NCBI GenBank assembly: GCA_045600945.1
Contig: JAZRYX010000056.1
Location: forward strand, 1 to 37,792
DNA length: 37,792 nucleotides
Source: Darwinimomas sp045600945
Lineage (GTDB): Bacteria; Bacillota; Clostridia; Lachnospirales; Lachnospiraceae
Reading direction: 5' to 3'
The translations under genes were made by a program, and so were the position numbers. This document shows positions 15,781 to 24,101 of this stretch, piece after piece (within the stretch, counting starts at the first letter, position 1; each line of letters begins with the position of its first letter). The notes below the pieces were generated by a model that made no database searches, had not been told where the DNA came from, and worked only from the letters and a program-made list of their open reading frames with translations.

Positions 15781-16512
15781 TCAATCTTTGATGAAGGAAT
15801 AACTCGTATTTCCTGTATTTTGGTTGTAATTATCAAGATATAGTGTTCCGCTTTCTATCCCGTCTTCTGCCATCTTCTGACGGATTTTCGGCAACATATC
15901 ACACAATTCTGCGACTTTGCCGTTATAGTCACCACTCCCTAAAACCACTTTGATATCCCCAAGATATAGTGTTGCCTGTCTGATCCCCGAATACTCGATC
16001 CTGTCACATTGTATTCCGTTTGTATCCAGAATCTGAGTCAGATTGAGGATGTCTTCAAACACTTTCGGATCTTCCACCGGAAGCTTCTGGTACAGAACGA
16101 TGCTTCCGAATTTCAGTCCGCTTATCTCCGGTATCCCCTGAAGCGGCTCTGATGATGAATCTACAACGATTCCGTCCTTATCAAAATACATGTAACTTCC
16201 CATGTATTTTACATAACCGACTATACTTTTTTCATACACAATTACTTCTGCACTTCTCGGTGAATCATAAACAACTTTATAATCCTGAACAAAAGGAATT
16301 GATTCTTTTTTTCCGGATAATTGTTTTGCAATCTGATAAAAAGTATTCCTTGAGAATTTTCCGTTATCAAAAATTTTCTCTTCTATTTCTTCGTCGGAAT
16401 ACCATTCATTACCCGTTACGGTAACATCATCTGTTTTAAGAAAAAATGCCGTAGCCAGAAAAGCAACAAATACAGCCACGACTGCTATTAATAGTATTTT
16501 CTTCGCATTCAT
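15781..16512 (-). CDS. divIB: Cell division protein DivIB/FtsQ
   Basis: A 243-residue single-pass protein: a short cytoplasmic start, one membrane helix at about 5-25, then a POTRA domain beginning TDDVTVTGNEWYSDEEI and a beta domain. In the divisome it bridges FtsL/DivIC and the synthase FtsW-PBP. An AAGG ribosome binding site lies 7 bases before the ATG. It follows ftsW by 9 bases, where murG is often found in related clusters, and precedes ftsZ. The assignment rests on the POTRA pattern, size and position; sequence is poorly conserved in this family. Confidence 0.88.
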   Translation of the reverse strand: MNAKKILLIAVVAVFVAFLATAFFLKTDDVTVTGNEWYSDEEIEEKIFDNGKFSRNTFYQIAKQLSGKKESIPFVQDYKVVYDSPRSAEVIVYEKSIVGYVKYMGSYMYFDKDGIVVDSSSEPLQGIPEISGLKFGSIVLYQKLPVEDPKVFEDILNLTQILDTNGIQCDRIEYSGIRQATLYLGDIKVVLGSGDYNGKVAELCDMLPKIRQKMAEDGIESGTLYLDNYNQNTGNTSYSFIKD

Positions 16513-16521
16513 GGCCGTACC

Positions 16522-17658
16522 TTAATAATCTAAATATATTCTTCTTGAAACACTCAGTGCAAGTCCCATCTCACACATAAGAAATACCACACTGGTTCCT
16601 CCGTAACTTATAAACGGAAGTGTTATTCCCGTATTCGGGATAACATTGCTTACAACTGCAATATTAAGTATTACCTGTATCGCAACGTGAGTCATTACAC
16701 CGATGCATATAAACGAACCGTATTTATCCGGAGCAGAATTTGCAAGTATGAATAACCTGTAGATCAAAAATCCGAACATGACTATTACGAGAAGTGCTCC
16801 TACAAATCCGAGTTCCTCACATATGATTGAAAAGATCATATCATTTTGAGCTTCAGGGACAAAACCTAATTTCTGTATGCTTTGTCCGAGTCCTTTACCC
16901 CAGAATCCTCCGGATCCGATAGCATATAATCCCTGAAGAACCTGATACCCTCCGTCAAGAGGATGAGCTTCAGGTTCAAGCCATACAAGTACTCGGCTTG
17001 CCTGATACGGTTTAAGTATACCTGAAGTCGCAAGGAAAGTCCCCATGGGCCTCTTGAAAATAAAAATCAGAAGTATTCCAACCAGCAACGCTACATAAGC
17101 AAGTATGTATTTCTTCTCTGCAACCATAAATGCCATAGATGCAGGGATGAGGAATACAATGATTCCTGAACTTAAGTTGTTATTTGCAACAAGTGCTGTC
17201 GGAATCAAAGTCAAAATAATAACCGAGAAAAATCCTTTGACTGTGTTAATCTTTTTTCCGAGATTGACGATATAGACTGCCATGAAGATTATGATTGCTA
17301 TCTTTACAAACTCAGTAGGCTGAAATGATAAACTGCCCACTCCGAGCCATCTCTTCTTACCATTGATTTCTTTTCCGATGACCATAGTTAAGAGCATAAG
17401 AACTATGCTCAGAACATATGCCGGTATGGCAAACTTTAGAAACTTATGGTAATCGATAAGAGAAATCACTATCATTGCAACAAAACCAATCAGCGCGATA
17501 AGTCCCTGTCTCTTCATATAATAACCGGGATCACCAAACTGAATCTGTGCCGTATATGAACTTGCCGAATAGATCATTACCAGACCGAATATGGTCAGGA
17601 AAATGATAGTAAATAAAAGTCCATAGTCATAAAAGTGTTTTCTCTTTACTTTTGCCAT
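16522..17658 (-). CDS. ftsW: SEDS-family peptidoglycan glycosyltransferase FtsW
   Basis: A 378-residue polytopic membrane protein (about ten helices) that polymerises lipid II at the septum with a partner transpeptidase. The SEDS signatures are present: PTEFVKI in the middle, the extracellular loop with GGYQVLQGLYAIGSGG, the conserved aspartate region AQNDMIFSIICEELG and the C-terminal GITLPFISYGGTS. Because it sits between murD and divIB, FtsW is favoured over RodA or SpoVE, although SpoVE-like use in sporulation cannot be excluded. It starts 3 bases after murD ends. Confidence 0.93.
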   Translation of the reverse strand: MAKVKRKHFYDYGLLFTIIFLTIFGLVMIYSASSYTAQIQFGDPGYYMKRQGLIALIGFVAMIVISLIDYHKFLKFAIPAYVLSIVLMLLTMVIGKEINGKKRWLGVGSLSFQPTEFVKIAIIIFMAVYIVNLGKKINTVKGFFSVIILTLIPTALVANNNLSSGIIVFLIPASMAFMVAEKKYILAYVALLVGILLIFIFKRPMGTFLATSGILKPYQASRVLVWLEPEAHPLDGGYQVLQGLYAIGSGGFWGKGLGQSIQKLGFVPEAQNDMIFSIICEELGFVGALLVIVMFGFLIYRLFILANSAPDKYGSFICIGVMTHVAIQVILNIAVVSNVIPNTGITLPFISYGGTSVVFLMCEMGLALSVSRRIYLDY

Positions 17659-17661
17659 ACT

Positions 17662-19014
17662 TTAAAGCTCATTAACATACTGTTTAAACAGTTTTCCTCT
17701 CTCCTCATAATTCTTAAACATATCCCAGGATGCACATGCCGGTGAAAGAAGAACGCAATCTCCCATTTCAGCATACGATGCACATACTTTAACTGCTTCT
17801 TCGAGACTCTCGGCATACATTACGTTATCAAAACCGTGAGTTCTGCAGCAATCTGCTATTGCATCTCTGGTCTCTCCTATAAGAACAAGATACTTGACCT
17901 TGCCTTCAAAGTTCTCGATCCATTCATCATATGTTGAATGCTTATCATAACCTCCGCCGATAAGAATAGTCGGGCCGGGCATAGCCTGAATGGCTTTAAT
18001 AGATGCATCCGGATTAGTTCCCTTTGAATCATTATAGTATTTAACGCCTGTTCTTTCTTTTACAAATTCTATTCTGTGCTCAACTGCAACAAACTCCGTG
18101 CAGGCTTCGCAGATTAGATCTTTCGGAACTTCCATGCAAAATCCCATAGCAATCGCAACCATGGCATTTTCATAATTATGCTTTCCGATGATATTTAATT
18201 TTTCTACAGGAAGTATCCTCTCTTCCTTCTGGTTCTTTTCTTTTCTTACTATCCATCCATCTCTTAAGAAGTAACCCTCTTCAAGTACACGTGTACTCGA
18301 GAAATATACAGGCACTGCTTTAAGTTCTTTAGACGCACCGAAGTCTCTTAATATCGGATCATCATAGTTAAGGATGCAGAAATCTCTTTCCTTCTGATTC
18401 ATCGTGATGGATTCTTTGATAGCGATATACTTCTCCATCGTATGATGTCTGTTTAAATGATCCGGAGTAATATTAAGAATAGCACTTACATGCGGATGAA
18501 AATCGGCAATGGTCTCAAGCTGGAAACTGCTGGTCTCAAGAACCGTTACCGAAGACTCACTTGTTTTAAGACAAGTCTCGGTATATGGTAAACCTATATT
18601 TCCTGCAACAAATGTTTCGGGATATTTCTTTGCCATGATGGCTCCCGTAAGAGCTGTCGTAGTTGTTTTTCCGTTTGTTCCTGTTATGGCAACAAGCTGT
18701 CCCTTATCCTTCTGGAATGCCAGCTGTATTTCTGACCAGACAGGTATCTCTTCTTCATCGAGCAATTTCACAAATGGCGATTCAAGATCGATGCCCGGGC
18801 TGATTACACATAGAGTAACTCCCTCAAGATCGGACTTTTTAAGTTCACCTGTCTTGACTACATAACTGCCTTCCGGTAATTCGCTTCTGACTTTCTCAAT
18901 ATCCAGTTCCGAATTGCTGTCATATAAAAGAACGTCCGCACCAAGCTGTAATAACATTTTTGTTGCTGCGATTCCGCTTTTGCCTGCTCCGGCAACCATT
19001 AATCTCTCTGCCAT
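17662..19014 (-). CDS. murD: UDP-N-acetylmuramoylalanine-D-glutamate ligase
   Basis: A 450-residue cytoplasmic Mur ligase adding D-glutamate to UDP-MurNAc-L-alanine. It has the N-terminal Rossmann-like GAGKSGIAAT, the ATP loop AITGTNGKTTTT, and the C-terminal EHRIEFV and YYNDSKGTNPDAS motifs. The start at 19014 (MAERLMVAG) is chosen because AGGAAA lies 8 bases upstream; the frame is open to 19041 but that would overlap mraY's end without a ribosome binding site. Between mraY and ftsW in the cluster. Confidence 0.96.
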   Translation of the reverse strand: MAERLMVAGAGKSGIAATKMLLQLGADVLLYDSNSELDIEKVRSELPEGSYVVKTGELKKSDLEGVTLCVISPGIDLESPFVKLLDEEEIPVWSEIQLAFQKDKGQLVAITGTNGKTTTTALTGAIMAKKYPETFVAGNIGLPYTETCLKTSESSVTVLETSSFQLETIADFHPHVSAILNITPDHLNRHHTMEKYIAIKESITMNQKERDFCILNYDDPILRDFGASKELKAVPVYFSSTRVLEEGYFLRDGWIVRKEKNQKEERILPVEKLNIIGKHNYENAMVAIAMGFCMEVPKDLICEACTEFVAVEHRIEFVKERTGVKYYNDSKGTNPDASIKAIQAMPGPTILIGGGYDKHSTYDEWIENFEGKVKYLVLIGETRDAIADCCRTHGFDNVMYAESLEEAVKVCASYAEMGDCVLLSPACASWDMFKNYEERGKLFKQYVNEL

Positions 19015-19045
19015 AACGTTTCCTTTCGAATCAATTTCCAATGAT

Positions 19046-20002
19046 TTATCTTAATCCCAAAAATGCGATAAGGCACATGATGATAGTTACTATAGTAAAT
19101 ACTGCCACTACTCTTGTCTCTTTCCATCCGCATAATTCAAAGTGGTGATGGATCGGGGCCATTTTAAATAATCTTTTTCCATGTGTTGCCTTAAAATATC
19201 CTACCTGAAGTATAACCGAAAGCACCTCTGCCAGATAAATGATACCGACAAGCAAAATAAACAGCGGAAGTCTGGTCATAAGTGCAAAACTTGCCACAAA
19301 TCCTCCCAATGCCAAAGAACCTGTATCGCCCATAAATACCTTTGCCGGATAAACATTCCAGATAAGGTAACCAAGCATGGCTCCCGTAACGGCACCGGCT
19401 ATAGGTGCAATCGGAATTACAAGTTTGATGGCTGCAACAGCAAAGAAAGCAGCAACAGCACAAGTTACGGATGCACAAAGCCCATCAAGTCCGTCCGTAA
19501 AGTTGACTCCGTTATCTGTTCCGATTACTACGATCAACACAAACGGGATGAATACCCATCCGAGATTAATAAGTGCTCCCGAAAATGGAATGATAATCTC
19601 TGTTCCGATATCCGGATGTTTATAAAGATAAAAGATAAATATGCCGGTTATGATGATCTGGAACAGAAATTTCTGCCATACTTTAAGACCTTCATTTTGC
19701 TTTTTAACCACTTTCAGAAAATCATCTGCAAAACCTATGATTCCGAAAAGAAGAATAAAGATTGCAACAGGTATGATCATCGGATATTTTCCGGCGAACA
19801 CTAACGTAGTGATCATAATTGCAATTATGAACATTATTCCTCCCATAGTGGGAGTTCCGTTTTTTTTCTGATGCTCCTGCGGACCAAGTTCCCGGATGTA
19901 CTGTCCAAACTTAAGTCTGTGAAGCAGCGGTATGCCTATCGGACACAGAATCGCTGTTATAGCGAAACATAGCATCGCTGCTAATATAGTATCTTTTACC
20001 AT
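19046..20002 (-). CDS. mraY: Phospho-N-acetylmuramoyl-pentapeptide transferase
   Basis: A 318-residue integral membrane enzyme with about ten helices that forms lipid I from UDP-MurNAc-pentapeptide and undecaprenyl phosphate. Active-site motifs are visible: FADDFLK with the adjacent aspartates, NFTDGLDGL, and the histidine loop PIHHHFE. Length and motif order are standard. It starts 15 bases after the penicillin-binding protein gene and ends just before murD. Confidence 0.97.
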   Translation of the reverse strand: MVKDTILAAMLCFAITAILCPIGIPLLHRLKFGQYIRELGPQEHQKKNGTPTMGGIMFIIAIMITTLVFAGKYPMIIPVAIFILLFGIIGFADDFLKVVKKQNEGLKVWQKFLFQIIITGIFIFYLYKHPDIGTEIIIPFSGALINLGWVFIPFVLIVVIGTDNGVNFTDGLDGLCASVTCAVAAFFAVAAIKLVIPIAPIAGAVTGAMLGYLIWNVYPAKVFMGDTGSLALGGFVASFALMTRLPLFILLVGIIYLAEVLSVILQVGYFKATHGKRLFKMAPIHHHFELCGWKETRVVAVFTIVTIIMCLIAFLGLR

Positions 20003-20017
20003 ATAACCCCAATCCCT

Positions 20018-22168
20018 TTACAATCCCAATTCGGGAACTGTCTCTGCCTCTATTCCGGCAGGAATCCCCGGAAGTGTATCATCTGCTCCTTCCTCTGATG
20101 CAGGTGATCTGTCAACATATTCCTCAGTATCATAAGGCCTCTTTGTTTCAGGTTCTGATGGTTTCTCTTCTTGTCCTGTCTCTTCCGATTCTGCAGGTTC
20201 TGCCTCAGCTTCCCTTGATTCTGTCTCAGCATTTTCCTCGACTGAGGCACCTTCTTCAATCGTAGATACAGCCGGAGTATCTGTTCCGAAATATACGGTC
20301 TCATATGCGGCATATTCAGTGTCATCGCCTTCTCTGAAAATATTCATATACGGTAATACTTCCTGCATGATAGCTCTGAATATATTGCTCGCAAATGATG
20401 AATGTGCCTGATCATCGGTATGAGGCTCATCAACAACTACATAACACAGTACCTGCGGATCATCAGTCGGTGCACATCCGATGAATGAAACGACATAGTT
20501 TATCTTATCACGCGGAAATTTCTCGGCTGTTCCTGTCTTTCCTCCGATCTGATATCCCGGTATCTGTGCAGCCTTTCCTGTTCCTTCTGATACTGTCATG
20601 AAAAGAGCATTTTTTATAAAGTCTGAAGTGTTCTTACTTACCGTTTGTCTTACCAGCTTTGGTTCTATCGTCTTAACAACAGAACCCTGGGAGTTAAGTA
20701 TCTGACTCACGATATGCGGTTCATAATATGATCCGCCGTTAAGTATCGAACAGTATGCCGCCGCCATCTGTACCATAGTGCAGTTATAGTTTTGTCCGAA
20801 TGCATTTGTCGCAAGGTCGGATGAATACATCTGTGACGGATCACGCACGAACACCGAAGTGTCCGGTTCTCCCGGAAGATCTATTCCGCTCTTTTGTCCG
20901 AATCCGCATATATGAAGAAACTTGATGAATTTCTCTTTGCCGAGTCCTTCGACTATCTTCATCATTGCAACATTACATGACTGCATGATGCTCTCGGTAA
21001 CATTTAACCATCCATGTCCGGAATGGACATTACATCTTATCTTCCATCCTCCGACTTCTTTATAACCCAGACACTCATACGATTCGTTTCCGTTGATTTT
21101 ACCTTCTTCAAGTGCGGCCGCAACCGTAAAGATTTTTGACGTTGAGCCCGGTTCATAAGTATCTGATACACAGAAGTTTCTCCACACGACGTTCCATGCA
21201 TCATTCATCTGAGCATCATCAAAACCGCTGAGTTCTTCCTGCGTATAATAAGTACTTATATCTCTCGGATCATTCAGATTATACGGATGGCTGTTCGCCA
21301 TTGCGAGTATCTCACCGTTCTTTGGGTTCATGATTATACATGCCGCTGTTTTTGAACCTAATTCTGTCTGGAACTGTTTGAGATATTTTTCGACTATATT
21401 CTGAATATTGATATCTATAGTCGAAACTACGGTATTGCCGTCTACGGCGGGTTTGATCACACGTTCAAGTGCGGAGTCTTCGTTCAGATATCCGTATTCT
21501 CTCCCGTTTGTTCCTGTGAGCTCATCATTATAGTACTGCTCTATTCCTCCCGATCCCTCAAGTCCGTCTTCAAATGTAAAACCTACCACATGTGAAGCCG
21601 AAGAATCATTCGGATAATATCTTTGATAAGAATCTTCGAACCAGATTCCGTATACTCTTCTGGTATCTCCGTTCTTTTTGAACTCTTCGTTCATTTCATC
21701 TTTTCTGGTTTCAAATTCGGTCTTCTGATCAAATGTCATCTGCTTTGCGTAACGGATATATGCGCTGTCAGACTTTTCTATAATCAGATTTCTTAGTTCT
21801 GCGGTATCAAAACCAAAAACATCATTGAGAAGCTGTATCGTCGGTTCCAGATAATCTTCCTGTTTTGAATTTATCTGTGACGGATCGATGATTATATTAT
21901 ATACCTTCGTCGAGGTGGCAAGAAATGATCCGTTTCTGTCAGTGATGTCACCTCTTCTTGCGGGGATCTCCCTTGAATCATATCTCTGCTGTGAGAGGAT
22001 TTTCTGGTTGTATTCGTCTGAATAATCGTTCTGAATTCGGCCAAGGGTTATAATTAACGCAATTAAAGCCAGCAATATTACCCCGATGGTAATTGCCAGC
22101 TTTATCTGCATTGAACGTGTCAGTCCTTTATTGCGTTTATTCGGATTTTCATTCTGTGATGTCGTCAT
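20018..22168 (-). CDS. Division penicillin-binding protein (FtsI/PBP2B/SpoVD-like transpeptidase)
   Basis: A 716-residue class B penicillin-binding protein that cross-links septal peptidoglycan with FtsW. It has a cytoplasmic basic start, a membrane helix at about 23-43, the pedestal motif EIPARRGDITDRNG, and the transpeptidase motifs S342TSK345, S397CN399 and K544TGT547. Residues 635-716 form a glutamate- and proline-rich low-complexity tail; no PASTA repeat is visible, unlike many PBP2B/SpoVD proteins. The ATG overlaps the end of the ftsL-like gene by 20 bases, so translation is coupled. ftsI, pbpB or spoVD would all be reasonable names. Confidence 0.94.
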   Translation of the reverse strand: MTTSQNENPNKRNKGLTRSMQIKLAITIGVILLALIALIITLGRIQNDYSDEYNQKILSQQRYDSREIPARRGDITDRNGSFLATSTKVYNIIIDPSQINSKQEDYLEPTIQLLNDVFGFDTAELRNLIIEKSDSAYIRYAKQMTFDQKTEFETRKDEMNEEFKKNGDTRRVYGIWFEDSYQRYYPNDSSASHVVGFTFEDGLEGSGGIEQYYNDELTGTNGREYGYLNEDSALERVIKPAVDGNTVVSTIDINIQNIVEKYLKQFQTELGSKTAACIIMNPKNGEILAMANSHPYNLNDPRDISTYYTQEELSGFDDAQMNDAWNVVWRNFCVSDTYEPGSTSKIFTVAAALEEGKINGNESYECLGYKEVGGWKIRCNVHSGHGWLNVTESIMQSCNVAMMKIVEGLGKEKFIKFLHICGFGQKSGIDLPGEPDTSVFVRDPSQMYSSDLATNAFGQNYNCTMVQMAAAYCSILNGGSYYEPHIVSQILNSQGSVVKTIEPKLVRQTVSKNTSDFIKNALFMTVSEGTGKAAQIPGYQIGGKTGTAEKFPRDKINYVVSFIGCAPTDDPQVLCYVVVDEPHTDDQAHSSFASNIFRAIMQEVLPYMNIFREGDDTEYAAYETVYFGTDTPAVSTIEEGASVEENAETESREAEAEPAESEETGQEEKPSEPETKRPYDTEEYVDRSPASEEGADDTLPGIPAGIEAETVPELGL

Positions 22169-22595
22169 TTTGCCTTACATATTCCGTCGGTGTTTTATCA
22201 TAAGTCAGGACCTGGTTTTTGTTGGCATATACCATTCCGAGCTCTTCCGTTGCAACCCTGTATATTTCATCAAGATCTATGCTTGCATCGATTCTTGACT
22301 CAAGAGCATCATTGTCGACAATATACTGCTCAAGTATCTTCTCTTGAGCTTCGATGTTCTTAATACGGGCAGTAAGGTCTGCCTGTACTTTAAGATAAGC
22401 TATGCACATTCCAAGTACGATAATAAGTGCCAGTGTGAGTGCTATAACATAAGGAGCATCCATACTGAGCGCATTCTGCACCCTCTTCTGCTCTCTGATC
22501 TGCTTTCTGGCTTTTTCATATTCTCTTTCACGTCTCTCGGGAAGTTCATATCCCTGACGAACGGTATTGCCATATATGTAACTTGACTGTGCCAT
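22149..22595 (-). CDS. ftsL: FtsL-like septum formation protein
   Basis: A 148-residue bitopic protein: about 46 charged cytoplasmic residues, one membrane helix at about 48-69 (starting APYVIALTLALIIVLGM), then an outside coiled coil (about 70-110) and an ELGM motif typical of FtsL/DivIC-like proteins. It would join the divisome with DivIB and the penicillin-binding protein. The position between rsmH and the penicillin-binding protein gene is the standard ftsL place. It starts 3 bases after rsmH. Sequence identity to known FtsL cannot be judged here; the name is by topology and context. Confidence 0.85.
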   Translation of the reverse strand: MAQSSYIYGNTVRQGYELPERREREYEKARKQIREQKRVQNALSMDAPYVIALTLALIIVLGMCIAYLKVQADLTARIKNIEAQEKILEQYIVDNDALESRIDASIDLDEIYRVATEELGMVYANKNQVLTYDKTPTEYVRQNDDITE

Positions 22596-22598
22596 AAC

Positions 22599-23534
22599 TT
22601 AAATCCTTTCAAAAACTCTTAATTTGGCGCTCTCGCTTCTCCTGTTATCTGCAAGTTCTTCTTCACCCGGAAGAATCGGCTTGCGAGTGATTACTTTTCC
22701 TTTGCTGACATTTCCGCATACACATACCGGAAAATCCGGCGGACATGTACAGGGATTCTCAGCCTTTCTGAATGCTTCCTTAACTATCCTGTCTTCAAGG
22801 CTGTGGAATGTTATTATGCATAATCTTCCGCCCGGATTCAAAATGTCTATCATAGTGCCTATTGATTCTTTAAGGACTGTCAGTTCCCTGTTAAGCTCTA
22901 TTCTTATTGCCTGAAATGTCCTTTTTGCGGGATGTCCTCCCGTTACTCTCATCTTCATCGGGATGGCCTGCTTTATTATCTCTGCAAGCTGTGTCGTCGT
23001 ATCGATGGGAGTTTTCTCTCTTTCGGCACATATGTGCTTTGCAATATTCTGCGCAAATTTGTCTTCACCGTATTCTCTTATGATTCTTGCAAGTTCCTGA
23101 AGAGAATACTCATTTACTATATCAGCGGCTGTCATAGGATTTCTGTCATCCATCCTCATATCCAGCGGTGCTTCATGTTGATAAGAAAAACCTCTTTCAT
23201 CGGTATCAAGCTGATAACTTGAAACTCCCAGGTCGAGCAATATACCGTCAACCTTTTCAATATTCAATCCTTTCAGTACTGATGCGATATTCTCGTAATT
23301 GTCACGAACTATCGTAACCTGTGAAGTATAATTTTTCAGACGTTCTGTTGAAGCCTGTATCGCATCCTTATCCTGATCTATACCAACCAGCCTGCCTCCC
23401 GAACCAAGTCTTTTGCAGATTTCCGATGAATGACCGGCGCCTCCCAGCGTACCGTCAACATAGATGCCGTCCGGTATGATGTTCAGCGCTTCAATGGTTT
23501 CATTTAGGAGTACCGATTTATGGTTAAATGTCAT
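22599..23534 (-). CDS. rsmH: 16S rRNA (cytosine-1402-N4)-methyltransferase
   Basis: A 311-residue SAM-dependent methyltransferase (formerly MraW) that modifies C1402 of 16S rRNA. The SAM site VDGTLGGAGHSSEI is at 27-40, followed by LLDLGVSSYQLD and, near the C-terminus, SLEDRIVK and a cysteine-rich CTCPPDFPVCVCG loop normal for the family. The ATG overlaps the mraZ stop by 4 bases. Confidence 0.97.
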   Translation of the reverse strand: MTFNHKSVLLNETIEALNIIPDGIYVDGTLGGAGHSSEICKRLGSGGRLVGIDQDKDAIQASTERLKNYTSQVTIVRDNYENIASVLKGLNIEKVDGILLDLGVSSYQLDTDERGFSYQHEAPLDMRMDDRNPMTAADIVNEYSLQELARIIREYGEDKFAQNIAKHICAEREKTPIDTTTQLAEIIKQAIPMKMRVTGGHPAKRTFQAIRIELNRELTVLKESIGTMIDILNPGGRLCIITFHSLEDRIVKEAFRKAENPCTCPPDFPVCVCGNVSKGKVITRKPILPGEEELADNRRSESAKLRVFERI

Positions 23535-23965
23535 AATATGATTCCTGAATCATAGAGCTTCTCTGCTGCGGCATCAGCGTCGATGTTCTGTGCCTTGTTC
23601 CATGCATCCTTGCTCCAGATTTCAATGTGATCGATATTGCCGATCATAACTGCATCTTTGCTTATTCCCGCATACTCACGAAGCGGTGCCGGCAAGAGTA
23701 CTCTGCCCTGTTTGTCAAACTCTGCTTCGGTTGCCGAACCGACCATCATACGTCTTATCGTCCTGGCGTCCTCGGTAAGCATAGGCATCATCGAAAGTTT
23801 CTCCTGAACTCCTGTCCAGTTTTCAATATCGTAAATGGAAAGACAACGGTCGAAACCCTTTGTAATTACAAAGCTTTCGCCCAGTTTATCGCGGAACTTC
23901 GAAGGCACGATAACACGTCCCTTTGCATCCACTGAATGATTAAATTCTCCCATGAACGTAACCAA
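23531..23965 (-). CDS. mraZ: MraZ transcriptional regulator of the division cluster
   Basis: A 144-residue SpoVT/AbrB-fold DNA-binding protein with two repeats, each with a DxxGR motif: VDAKGRVIVPSKFR near residue 13 and EFDKQGRVLLPAP in the second half. MraZ forms rings that bind tandem 10-bp boxes upstream of its own operon, and such boxes are present here at 23981-24024. The start is set to TTG at 23965 (fMVTFMGEFNHS), which has AGGAA 9 bases upstream; the ATG at 23953 has no binding site and the longer frame to 24046 runs through the promoter. Confidence 0.93.
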   Translation of the reverse strand: MVTFMGEFNHSVDAKGRVIVPSKFRDKLGESFVITKGFDRCLSIYDIENWTGVQEKLSMMPMLTEDARTIRRMMVGSATEAEFDKQGRVLLPAPLREYAGISKDAVMIGNIDHIEIWSKDAWNKAQNIDADAAAEKLYDSGIIL

Positions 23966-23980
23966 AATGATAAATTCCTT

Positions 23981-24024
23981 CCACTTTTCACCACCAAGTA
24001 CCACTATTTTACCCAACTCTCCAC
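23981..24024 (-). promoter_or_regulatory. MraZ-box array (10-bp direct repeats)
   Basis: On the minus strand GTGG recurs at exact 10-base steps, with its forward complement CCAC starting at 23981, 23991, 24001 and 24021; the register at 24011 is degenerate. The three contiguous units read ATAGTGGTAC, TTGGTGGTGA and AAAGTGGAAG, close to the AAAGTG(G/T)NNN boxes known for MraZ. The array spans the core promoter and early leader, as expected for autorepression. Confidence 0.85.
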
Positions 24025-24034
24025 AATATTGCAA
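24006..24034 (-). promoter_or_regulatory. Promoter of the mraZ division cluster
   Basis: On the minus strand -35 TTGCAA (24034-24029), a 17-base spacer and -10 TAAAAT (24011-24006). Start of transcription is expected near 23999, giving a leader of about 35 bases before the TTG start. MraZ boxes overlap both the spacer and the start point. Confidence 0.78.
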
Positions 24035-24052
24035 GTTTTTTTTCATTTTTAT

Positions 24053-24086
24053 GTAAAAAAAAGACAGGGTTGTTTTTCCCTGTCTT
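24053..24086 (-). terminator. ychF terminator
   Basis: A 9-bp perfect stem, AAGACAGGG (24086-24078 on the minus strand) with CCCTGTCTT (24069-24061), and an 8-base loop, is followed by eight T residues on the minus strand. It lies between the ychF stop and the mraZ promoter and should insulate the division cluster from upstream reading. Confidence 0.92.
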
Positions 24087-24101
24087 AAGAATGGTTTTCG
24101 T

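Noticed and set aside
19181..19804. A 207-codon plus-strand open frame within mraY
   Set aside because: The translation is K/C/N-rich without family features and lies wholly opposite mraY, whose catalytic motifs are intact.
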